Shown here one piece after another: positions 8,990-15,222 of a stretch of DNA of 49,629 nt. The DNA comes from a bacterium (lineage in GTDB: Bacteria > 4484-113 > JAFGCY01). The notes below the pieces were generated by a model. That model saw nothing but the letters and a program-made list of their open reading frames with translations. It searched no databases and was not told the DNA's origin. Location: positions 1-49,629 of the forward strand of contig JAFGCY010000099.1 in assembly GCA_016932385.1 (NCBI GenBank). The letters run 5' to 3'. The position numbers and the translations under genes were made by a program. The number at the start of each line of letters is the position of its first letter. Position 1 is the stretch's first letter.

Positions 8990-9769
8990 TTACTCCTCCT
9001 GTTCGGACAGCCCGGCGCGCATACTCGGCGGCAGGAAGGCCGCCAGCTTCTCGCGGACGATCCGCGCGTTGTCGCCGGCCTGGATGGAAAGGATGCCCTC
9101 GATCATAATCTCGCGCATCAGCGCTTCCTCCTTGGAAGCGCGCTTGAGCTTGTTGGCCAATGGCAGGAACACCGCGTTGGCGCTGACGACGCCGTAGAGC
9201 GTGGCCACGAAGGCCACCGCGACGGAAGCGCCCAGGGCCGCCACGTCGCCGCCCAGGTTGGCCAGCACCGTGATCAGGCCCATGACCGTTCCGATAATGC
9301 CGAAGGTCGGAGCGAAGCCGCCCAGCGTTTCGTAATACAGGGCGCCGCGATGATGGCGGTCCTCCAGGTAGCGCAATTCGGTGGCCAGAATATCCTTGAC
9401 CAAGTCCGTGTCGTTACCGTCGATCACGAGCTGCAGGCCGCTGCGCAGGAAGGCGTCGTCTTCCTGCTCGACGTCCTCTTCCAGCACCAGCAGGCCTTCG
9501 CGGCGGACCTTCTCGGCATAGCTGACGAATTTGGCGATAATCGGCCCCAGGTCGTAGTTCGGGCGCATGAAGGCCTTCATCGTGATTTTCATCAGGTTGA
9601 CCGAATCGGACAGAGGCGCGGAAGTAATGCCCGCGCCGGCCGTGCCGCCGAACACAATGGCAGCAGCGGTAACCTGGACCAAGGAGGTCAGCTGTCCGCC
9701 CTCCATTAGGAACCCGCCCAGGAATCCGCCAAAGCAAACGACAATCCCAATTATGGTTGCTAAATCCAT
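8990..9769 (-). CDS. motA: Flagellar motor stator protein MotA
   Basis: MotA forms the ion channel with MotB and pushes on FliG. The 259-residue protein has the family layout: N-terminal membrane helices (MDLATIIGIVVCFGGFLGGF and a second at about 30-50), a cytoplasmic domain with YAEKVRREGLLVLEED and RSGLQLVIDG, and two later helices, with the conserved proline in GGFAPTFGIIGTVMGLI and another in the last helix region. It is the first gene of a minus-strand run with motB, a small lipoprotein, fliL and an NHL lipoprotein. A TAGAAT (9779-9784) lies 9 nt before the start with no clear Shine-Dalgarno, so its transcript may have a very short leader. Confidence 0.93.
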   Translation of the reverse strand: MDLATIIGIVVCFGGFLGGFLMEGGQLTSLVQVTAAAIVFGGTAGAGITSAPLSDSVNLMKITMKAFMRPNYDLGPIIAKFVSYAEKVRREGLLVLEEDVEQEDDAFLRSGLQLVIDGNDTDLVKDILATELRYLEDRHHRGALYYETLGGFAPTFGIIGTVMGLITVLANLGGDVAALGASVAVAFVATLYGVVSANAVFLPLANKLKRASKEEALMREIMIEGILSIQAGDNARIVREKLAAFLPPSMRAGLSEQEE

Positions 9770-9853
9770 TGCCTTGTAATTCTATTGTCTGTTGATCCCA
9801 GCTGCACGACCTGGCTGCGATTTTAGCCAGGCTTTACCCCGCCGCCTATATGC

Positions 9854-9859
9854 TATATT
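9854..9859 (+). promoter_or_regulatory. Extended -10 box placed for a leaderless transcript
   Basis: TATATT at 9854-9859 is preceded by TG at 9851-9852 (TGnTATATT) and followed by exactly 6 nt before ATG 9866. This puts the expected transcript start on or next to the start codon. A weak -35 (TTTACC, 9833-9838) lies 15 bp upstream. Confidence 0.5.
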
Positions 9860-9865
9860 CAGTCA

Positions 9866-9976
9866 ATGAGCACCCCATTGCGTGCCGCGCTCATCATCCT
9901 GATCGCCATCGCGGTCGCTATCGTATTTAACGGCTTATTTTGGGTTTTCTTCAACTTTGCGCGCGGTCTTTTCTAG
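9866..9976 (+). CDS. Small single-span membrane peptide (36 residues)
   Basis: ATG 9866 to TAG 9976 encodes a 36-residue peptide beginning MSTPLRAALIILIAIAV and ending WVFFNFARGLF. It is one hydrophobic helix with a basic residue on each side, a common form for small membrane proteins. There is no Shine-Dalgarno, but a consensus-like extended -10 box ends 6 nt before the ATG, as at several other genes in this window. It is divergent from motA and lies before the rplI terminator. I do not recognise a family. A chance ORF cannot be excluded; the matching promoter geometry is the main support. Confidence 0.45.
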   Translation: MSTPLRAALIILIAIAVAIVFNGLFWVFFNFARGLF

Positions 9977-10015
9977 GCTGGGTCCAATCAAGCCGCGGAT
10001 TAACCGGCTCGAGCA

Positions 10016-10042
10016 GAAAAAAAGGCAGGCCGTAGCCTGCCT
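10016..10042 (-). terminator. Rho-independent terminator of the rpsF-rpsR-rplI operon
   Basis: Read on the minus strand, GGCAGGC (10041-10035), loop TACG and GCCTGCC (10030-10024) form a 7-bp stem followed directly by a run of T residues. It lies 25 nt past the rplI stop. Confidence 0.9.
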
Positions 10043-10066
10043 CGTTCATTCAGGTTTACTAGCCGA

Positions 10067-10702
10067 CTAGCCGGCCGTGGGCTCCTCGGCTTCTTCTTCG
10101 TGCGCCTCGTATTTATCCTGCGCCTCCACCGCTTCGACGGCTTCGGCCACTTCCTCATTCTCGGCGGCTTCGGCGGCGGCGCGGGTCTCGGCTTCGGCCG
10201 CCTCGCGATCGGCGCGGTCCTGCTCGATCAGGCGGCGCTCGATGTCATCGGGCTTCGACTCGGCTTCCACCACCACTTTGACCTCGCCGGTCACATCGGC
10301 GCTGGCTTTCAACGGCACGATGAACTCGCCCAGGTGCTTGATCGGCTCCTCCAGCATGATATGCCGGCGGTCGATTTCCACCTCGAACTGGCGCAGAATT
10401 TCGTCGGCGATCATCGCGGACGTCACAGCGCCGAACAACCGGCTCTCGGTGCCCGCCTTCATGCTGATCACCAGCGGACGGCCCGCGACCTCGGCGAACC
10501 GGCCGGCGGCCTCGGACATGCGCCTGGCCCGCTTGGTCTCGGCGGCGCGCTTGATCAGCTCGATGCGGTTGAGCACGTCCTTGGTGGCGCGCTCGGCCAG
10601 CTGCTGGGGAATCAGGTAATTGCGGGCGTAGCCGTTCTTGACCTCGACCAGCTCGCCGGCCTCCCCCACGTTCACAATATCGTCCAATAGTACGACTTTC
10701 AT
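10067..10702 (-). CDS. rplI: 50S ribosomal protein L9 with acidic C-terminal extension
   Basis: L9 binds 23S rRNA at the base of the L1 stalk. The N-terminal signature is clear: MKVVLLDDIVNVGEAGELVEVKNGYARNYLIPQQLA (cited in parts: GYARNYLIPQQLA). The linker helix and C-domain follow to about residue 148. The protein then continues for about 60 residues of Glu/Ala-rich sequence (for example AEAAENEEVAEAVEAVEAQ) to a total of 211; usual L9 is near 150. A good Shine-Dalgarno (GAGGAG) precedes ATG 10702. It is the last gene of the rpsF-rpsR-rplI operon. The acidic tail is unusual and probably disordered. Confidence 0.95.
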   Translation of the reverse strand: MKVVLLDDIVNVGEAGELVEVKNGYARNYLIPQQLAERATKDVLNRIELIKRAAETKRARRMSEAAGRFAEVAGRPLVISMKAGTESRLFGAVTSAMIADEILRQFEVEIDRRHIMLEEPIKHLGEFIVPLKASADVTGEVKVVVEAESKPDDIERRLIEQDRADREAAEAETRAAAEAAENEEVAEAVEAVEAQDKYEAHEEEAEEPTAG

Positions 10703-10748
10703 GTCAGCTCCTCATATGGCACGGGCGCCGGGCGCCAGTGCGGGCGGA

Positions 10749-10982
10749 CTAGCGCCGCGAATACGGCAACAGCGCCATGTAGCGCGCCTGCTTGATCGCC
10801 TTGGCGAGCGGCCGCTGGTACTTGGCACACGTACCGGTGCGCCGGCGCGGCAGGATCTTGCCCCGGTCGCTGATGAACTTCTTGAGCAATGCCACGGCCT
10901 TGTAGTCGATGGGTAGTTCCGGATCGACGGTGAAGGCACAGACCTTGCGCTGCTTAAACCTCGGCGGTTTTCCCTTTACCAA
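10749..10982 (-). CDS. rpsR: 30S ribosomal protein S18
   Basis: S18 binds S6 on the platform of the small subunit. The 77-residue protein has the family sequence, including [33 protein letters not shown] and [15 protein letters not shown]. The start is TTG at 10982, with GAGGAGG 7-8 nt upstream; no ATG is available in a suitable place. It overlaps the last 29 nt of rpsF in another frame, so its translation is probably coupled to S6. The usual ssb gene between rpsF and rpsR is absent. Confidence 0.95.
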   Translation of the reverse strand: MVKGKPPRFKQRKVCAFTVDPELPIDYKAVALLKKFISDRGKILPRRRTGTCAKYQRPLAKAIKQARYMALLPYSRR

Positions 10983-11304
10983 GACGCTTCCTCCTCTTGC
11001 GCTCCTTCTCGGTGTAGTCCAGGATCAGGTGGCGCAGACTGTTGTCGTTGTACTTCAGGTGGTATTCCAGGCCTGGCAGTGCTTCCTTCGGCGAAAACCA
11101 CCGGTAGATCACGTAGAATCCCTCACGGTAGCTGCCGATCTGGTAGGCCAGGAAGCGCTTGTTCCAGCGGTCGATCCGCGCGATCTGCGCCCCGTGTTCC
11201 TCGAGCAGGTCCTTGATCGCCGCAACTTCGGCGTCAAGTTGCTCCGGCTCTAGGTCGGGCTTGAACAGCACGCAGCATTCGTACTCTTTAATCTTCTCCG
11301 CCAT
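10954..11304 (-). CDS. rpsF: 30S ribosomal protein S6
   Basis: S6 pairs with S18 in the 30S platform. The 116-residue protein starts [20 protein letters not shown] and contains the family segments [20 protein letters not shown] and [10 protein letters not shown]. The frame stays open upstream to 11421, but ATG 11304 is chosen because S6 proteins begin there and AGGGGT lies about 5 nt before it. It is the first gene of the operon with rpsR and rplI. The basic C-terminal tail ([13 protein letters not shown]) is encoded in the region that also carries the rpsR ribosome-binding site. Confidence 0.95.
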   Translation of the reverse strand: MAEKIKEYECCVLFKPDLEPEQLDAEVAAIKDLLEEHGAQIARIDRWNKRFLAYQIGSYREGFYVIYRWFSPKEALPGLEYHLKYNDNSLRHLILDYTEKERKRRKRLGKGKTAEV

Positions 11305-11392
11305 GGTTACCCCTGTAATGGTGGTGGTACCCCGCGTTACAACCCGCGAGGGACGGTTCCCGCCGGCGTTATCCGCCGCTACGGGAACGGGA

Positions 11393-11421
11393 ATCGTAGC
11401 ACAGTTTTTCCGCCGCGGCAA
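11393..11421 (-). promoter_or_regulatory. Probable promoter of the rpsF operon
   Basis: On the minus strand TTGCCG (11421-11416) and TACGAT (11398-11393) are spaced by 17 bp. The predicted start lies about 80 nt before the rpsF ATG. It is divergent from the promoter of the gene at 11515. Confidence 0.5.
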
Positions 11422-11514
11422 TAGTGTTCAGCTGGTTTCTCCCGGCGAACACGAGCGGTTCTGGCCCAGTCTGGACTCCTATTCCGCCGGTAACGAGGTA
11501 TACTAGGCGTGCGA

Positions 11515-12405
11515 ATGCGCTTGATTTTAACTACGATTTTGCTACTGCTGCTCGCCGCCGGAACCGCCTGGGCGCTGGGCGAGCCGGACATCACTCCGGT
11601 CGACTGGCCGGATGAGTCGACGTTCGAGTTCGCCATCTTCGACAAGGACGGCAACCGCCTGGCGACGGCTTACTACCGCATCCTGGCCGAACAAACCAAC
11701 GGCACGCCGATCTACCACCTGAAGTACGTCGGCCGCAACGAGCAGATCAGCGAGGCGGCGGAGTGCTGGTTCTACCGCGACACGCTCCTGCCGGTGCGTT
11801 CCACGCGCAAGGTGGTGGCGCAGGGCCGCGCGTTCTACCAGGACAACGCCTATACCGACGGCGTGGTCGTCGTGCGCCGCAAGCACGAGGGCGAGGAGGC
11901 CTACGAGCAGCAGATGCCGGCCCCCGGGCCCGTCTTTGACTACGAAGAGCTGTTGTGGCTGATCCCGCAGATCGACTTCGGTGGGGAGAACCAGGTTTAT
12001 TTCAACCTGTTCGTGACGATCAACGGCAATCTGACCACGGTGGTCGTCTCCGATCTCGGCATCCAGCCGCTCAAGATCCTCGACAAGCTGTATAACGCGC
12101 ATGGGTTCAGCTTCGAGGTCAACACCACCCCGCACATGCTGTGGACGGTGCAACAGGACGGACGGCCGATCCCAGCACGCTTCGACACCGGCAACAACTC
12201 GTTCGTGAACCTGGAGCTCGACCCGGATAAGGCCGGAGCCACGGCTGCGCCGCAACCCGCGCCGGAACCGGAACCCGAGCCAGAGCCGGAACCGGAACCC
12301 GAGCCAGAGCCGGAACCGGAGGAGGCTGAGCCGGAACCGGAGCCGAAACCGAGTGATCCCGGCGGCAATCCTCTGGGCCCGCCCCCACCGGGGAGCAGGT
12401 TCTAG
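11515..12405 (+). CDS. DUF3108-like secreted protein with PE-repeat tail
   Basis: The 296-residue protein has a signal peptide (MRLILTTILLLLLAAGTAWA) and a beta-rich domain resembling DUF3108, with FEFAIFDKDGNRLATAYYRI, EISEAAECWFYRD-like strands, LPVRSTRKV and VNTTPHMLW. The C-terminus is a Pro-Glu repeat (PEPEPEPE) encoded by a 24-bp tandem repeat, then GNPLGPPPPGSRF. A TATACT (11499-11504) lies 10 nt before ATG 11515 and 4 nt before an in-frame GTG at 11509; there is no Shine-Dalgarno, so the transcript is probably nearly leaderless. I prefer the ATG because the expected transcript start falls after the GTG. The next gene starts 4 nt after the stop, so the two form an operon. Function unknown. 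Confidence 0.7.
   Translation: MRLILTTILLLLLAAGTAWALGEPDITPVDWPDESTFEFAIFDKDGNRLATAYYRILAEQTNGTPIYHLKYVGRNEQISEAAECWFYRDTLLPVRSTRKVVAQGRAFYQDNAYTDGVVVVRRKHEGEEAYEQQMPAPGPVFDYEELLWLIPQIDFGGENQVYFNLFVTINGNLTTVVVSDLGIQPLKILDKLYNAHGFSFEVNTTPHMLWTVQQDGRPIPARFDTGNNSFVNLELDPDKAGATAAPQPAPEPEPEPEPEPEPEPEPEPEEAEPEPEPKPSDPGGNPLGPPPPGSRF
12262..12320 (+). repeat. 24-bp tandem repeat encoding Pro-Glu dipeptides
   Basis: A 24-bp unit beginning CCGGAACCGGAACCCGAGCC occurs at 12262-12285 and 12286-12309, with a partial third copy. It encodes PEPEPEPE in the preceding gene's tail and could change length by slippage without breaking the frame. Confidence 0.85.
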
Positions 12406-12409
12406 CGCG

Positions 12410-13606
12410 ATGCGGGGGGTACGTTTCAACTGGAACTTCTGGCTGCTGGGAATCCTGCTGATCGGGCTGGCACTGGCAATGGGTGCCGCTCCCGCCGACC
12501 TGTATTTCGAGGATGATTTCTCCGGCACGGGCGAGCGGGCCTTCTTCGAGGGCACGCTCGACTCCAGAAAATTCCGCTATGTGGAAGGCGAGTACGAGAT
12601 CGACACCACCAACAGCAAGTCCTACGGCCAAAGCGTATTGATCGAGGACCTGGACACCTTCCGCGCCGAAGTGACCGGCCGGATGGTCTCCACCAACGAT
12701 CCCAACCGCGGTGGTTTCGGCATCAGCTTCAACTACCGGCAGCGCGAGGAGGGCAGCGACTTTCTGTTGTTTTTCGTCTACGACCGCGGCGCCTTCACCG
12801 TGCTGCGCTATCTCGACGGCCAGTCCAGCGTGGTGCATACGCCGACCAAGACGCGCCTGTTCGAAAGCGGCGAGCCGATCAACCTGAAAGTGGACGCCGC
12901 CGCCGGGCATTTCACCTGTTACATCAACGAGGCGCAGGTCGTGGAGCTGCGGGACGATAAGCTGACCAGCGGCGGATTCGGCGTGTTTGCCTACGCCGGC
13001 AGCGTGGCGCGGTTCGACGATTTCCGCATCTATGCCGAGCACCCCGCCGTGCAGGGCTTCACCGACGACTTCGCGGGCGAGCGCCTGCTTTACGAAGGGC
13101 CGCTGGGCGACGCCCACTGCCGCTATGAAGGCGGCGCTTATGTCATCGACACCACACAGACGGAAAGCATCGGCCTGTCCGCCTACCCCGGCGACCACCC
13201 GGGCTTCATGTACCCGACGGCGCTGAATTTCGAGTTTACCGCCGAGGCCGAGGTGCTGGCTGGGTCCGCGCTGGGCGGTTATGGCATCTACCTGCGCGAT
13301 TATGTGGACGACGAGGGTGGCTTCAACCAGTTCCGCTTCCTGCTCAGCGGCGGCTGGTTCGCGGTCGAGCAAAGCGTCGGCGACATGCCGATGGCCCTGG
13401 CCGAATGGGTCGAGCACAGCGCCGTGCGGCCGACGGGGATTAACCAGCTGAAGGTCCGCGCCGACGGCGAACAGCTGACGTTTTACGTCAACGGCGTCGA
13501 GGTTTACCACTGTCAGGACGCCAACCCGCACGCCGGCGCCTATGGCTTCTTCGTCTCCGGCGAAAGCAAGGTGGCCTTCGACAACGTGGTCTTTACCGAG
13601 CTGTAA
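12410..13606 (+). CDS. Secreted protein with two concanavalin-like domains
   Basis: The 398-residue protein has an N-terminal hydrophobic segment (NFWLLGILLIGLALAMGAAPA), probably a signal peptide or anchor. Two homologous domains follow, each opening with a D-D-F-(S/A)-G motif: YFEDDFSGTGERAFFEGTL (about 24-42) and TDDFAGERLLYEGPL (about 220). Each has strands such as NLKVDAAAGHFTCYINEAQ and LKVRADGEQLTFYVNGVEV and ends with a FDDFRIY or FDNVVFTEL strand. This matches the laminin-G/concanavalin fold of DUF1080-type and related carbohydrate-binding domains. It starts 4 nt after the upstream stop and is probably co-transcribed. Carbohydrate binding is an inference from fold; no catalytic residues are apparent. 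Confidence 0.7.
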   Translation: MRGVRFNWNFWLLGILLIGLALAMGAAPADLYFEDDFSGTGERAFFEGTLDSRKFRYVEGEYEIDTTNSKSYGQSVLIEDLDTFRAEVTGRMVSTNDPNRGGFGISFNYRQREEGSDFLLFFVYDRGAFTVLRYLDGQSSVVHTPTKTRLFESGEPINLKVDAAAGHFTCYINEAQVVELRDDKLTSGGFGVFAYAGSVARFDDFRIYAEHPAVQGFTDDFAGERLLYEGPLGDAHCRYEGGAYVIDTTQTESIGLSAYPGDHPGFMYPTALNFEFTAEAEVLAGSALGGYGIYLRDYVDDEGGFNQFRFLLSGGWFAVEQSVGDMPMALAEWVEHSAVRPTGINQLKVRADGEQLTFYVNGVEVYHCQDANPHAGAYGFFVSGESKVAFDNVVFTEL

Positions 13607-13699
13607 GCCCCGGTATCCCGGAAACTCGGCGCTATCGGTATCCCCAGCCGGCATGCTACGCAGGTATCATGCAACGGAACAACGGGAGGACCGCTGCTG

Positions 13700-14113
13700 A
13701 TGCGCAACCTCGGGCTGCTGACCGCCGTGCTGCTGCCGCTAGTAGCAGCCTGTGTTGGCGGATTGCATGGCGACAACGGCTCGCTGCATGTATCGCGCGT
13801 CTGGGTAGAGCCCGCGTCGCCGGCGGCGGGCGTCGAGGCCATTGTCTATGTAGAGTATGTCGATACCTGGATACGGTCTGATGATATACCGGATGACCGG
13901 CCCGATCCACCCGACGTCTCAGTCAGCGCCGGCATAATCGCGCCCGTCACCGGTGAGCGGTTGCTTGTGCTCAGATCGAACCTGCGAAACTCCGGTCATG
14001 TCTTCAGCTGGCAAACGCCAATGTCTCCCCAAACCGTGACAATCCATGCGTCATACCCCGACGGCGGCAAAACGATCAAGGTGGATGTCACGGCGGCGGA
14101 GTGCGCGCTATGA
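13700..14113 (+). CDS. Small lipoprotein of unknown function
   Basis: The 137-residue protein has a signal peptide with lipobox LVAAC (Cys 18) and a mature part with VSRVWVEPASPAAGVEAIVYVEY and VFSWQTPMSPQTVTIHASYP. The alternating strands suggest an Ig-like or CARDB-like beta-sandwich, but I cannot assign a family. GGGAGG (13684-13689) lies 10 nt before the ATG, and TATCAT (13665-13670) is a possible -10 box. It is followed 15 nt later by the recombinase gene, which has its own possible -10 at the end of this gene. Confidence 0.65.
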   Translation: MRNLGLLTAVLLPLVAACVGGLHGDNGSLHVSRVWVEPASPAAGVEAIVYVEYVDTWIRSDDIPDDRPDPPDVSVSAGIIAPVTGERLLVLRSNLRNSGHVFSWQTPMSPQTVTIHASYPDGGKTIKVDVTAAECAL

Positions 14114-14128
14114 TCTGCATAGCTGGCC

Positions 14129-15013
14129 ATGACCATCGATGACGCCATCGCGCGGTTTGCCACGCACCTGCTGACGGCGGGCGGGCGGGCGCGCGCGACG
14201 GTGGACGGCTACAGCCGCGACCTGGAGCAGTTCGCGGAGATGTCCGCCGTGGGCCGGCTGGACAAGCTGGACCGGACTGCCGTGCTGAAATGGCTGAACA
14301 AGCTCTACGAACGCGAGTTCGCGCGGCGCAGCATCGCCCGTAAGGTCAGCGCCCTGCGCGCGTTCGTGGCCTGGGCGGTCGAGTACGGCCACTTAAAGCG
14401 CGACCCGATCCCCGCCGAGCTGGAACTGCCGCGCGAGCTCTACCTGCCGCACGCGATCAGCGAAAGCGAAGTGACGGCGCTGATCGACACCGCCCAAGGT
14501 GACGATCCCGCCAGCCTGCGCGACCATGCCATGCTGGAAACGCTGTATGCCACGGGGATGCGCGTCAGCGAACTGACCGCGCTCAGCCTGCTGGACGTGC
14601 ACCTGGGCGAGGGCTTCGCCACTGTCACGGGCAAAGGCAACAAGCAGCGCACCGTGCCGTTGGGCCAGTACGCGATCGAGGCGATCCGCCACTACCTGGA
14701 GCACGGTCGCGGAATGCTCTGCAACCGTGCCGGCCGCTTCAGTGAGCTGTTTTTAACTCGGCGCGGGCCGATCAGCCGCAGCCAGGTGTTCCGGCTGGTC
14801 AAGCAATACGCCGAGTTGGCGGGCATCAAATCGCATGTCTCGCCGCATACGCTGCGGCACAGCTGTGCCAGCCACCTGCTGGCCCGGGGGATGGACCTGC
14901 GGCTCGTGCAGGAACTACTCGGCCACAGCGCGCTGGCGACGACGCAGGTGTATACACACATCGAGAAGTCGCGGCTCAGACAAGCCTATGACGAGTGCCA
15001 CCCCTTGGCCTGA
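14129..15013 (+). CDS. Tyrosine recombinase of the XerC/XerD family
   Basis: These enzymes resolve chromosome dimers at dif, or act in element integration. The 294-residue protein is of typical Xer length. It has an N-terminal SAM-like domain (TVDGYSRDLEQF, about 25-36) and all six catalytic residues: Arg145 in TGMRVSELTAL, Lys169 in TGKGNKQRTVPL, His240 and Arg243 in SPHTLRHSCASHL, His266 in LLGHSALATTQ and Tyr275 in VYTHI. I cannot tell XerC from XerD. No dif site or phage gene is seen nearby, so a housekeeping role is more likely than a mobile one. TATGAT (14109-14114) lies 14 nt before the ATG with no Shine-Dalgarno, so the leader would be very short. Confidence 0.9.
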   Translation: MTIDDAIARFATHLLTAGGRARATVDGYSRDLEQFAEMSAVGRLDKLDRTAVLKWLNKLYEREFARRSIARKVSALRAFVAWAVEYGHLKRDPIPAELELPRELYLPHAISESEVTALIDTAQGDDPASLRDHAMLETLYATGMRVSELTALSLLDVHLGEGFATVTGKGNKQRTVPLGQYAIEAIRHYLEHGRGMLCNRAGRFSELFLTRRGPISRSQVFRLVKQYAELAGIKSHVSPHTLRHSCASHLLARGMDLRLVQELLGHSALATTQVYTHIEKSRLRQAYDECHPLA

Positions 15014-15070
15014 GTACACGGCAATACAAACCAATCGGTTGGAATAACGGGGAATCCTGATCAATAAATA

Positions 15071-15096
15071 GGCCCCGTGCCATCCGGGGCCTGCTT
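15071..15096 (+). terminator. Terminator after the Xer-type recombinase
   Basis: GGCCCCG (15071-15077) and CGGGGCC (15085-15091) form a 7-bp stem with a 7-nt loop followed by TGCTTTCTT. A second, weaker hairpin (CTCCC/GGGAG) follows within 30 nt. The rest of the gap to 15211 has no other feature that I can identify. Confidence 0.75.
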
Positions 15097-15211
15097 TCTT
15101 ACTCCCTCAGTGGGGAGAGTAAAGCGGTTTTGAAAACGACTTTCCTGCCAGATTATACCAGCGCGGATTCGGGAAAACACAGTCCCTCGGGTCGAAACCG
15201 CGCGGCCGGGA

Positions 15212-15217
15212 TATAAT
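15212..15217 (+). promoter_or_regulatory. Consensus -10 box 5 nt before a GTG start
   Basis: TATAAT at 15212-15217 is followed by 5 nt and the GTG at 15223, with no room for a Shine-Dalgarno. A leaderless transcript is predicted. No convincing -35 is visible. Confidence 0.5.
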
Positions 15218-15222
15218 GCCCT

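Noticed and set aside
12262..12320. CRISPR-like repeat
   Set aside because: It is an in-frame tandem repeat coding for Pro-Glu, without spacers.
14129..15013. Integrase marking a prophage or integrative element
   Set aside because: Typical Xer length, no phage or att-like duplications, and no tRNA nearby.
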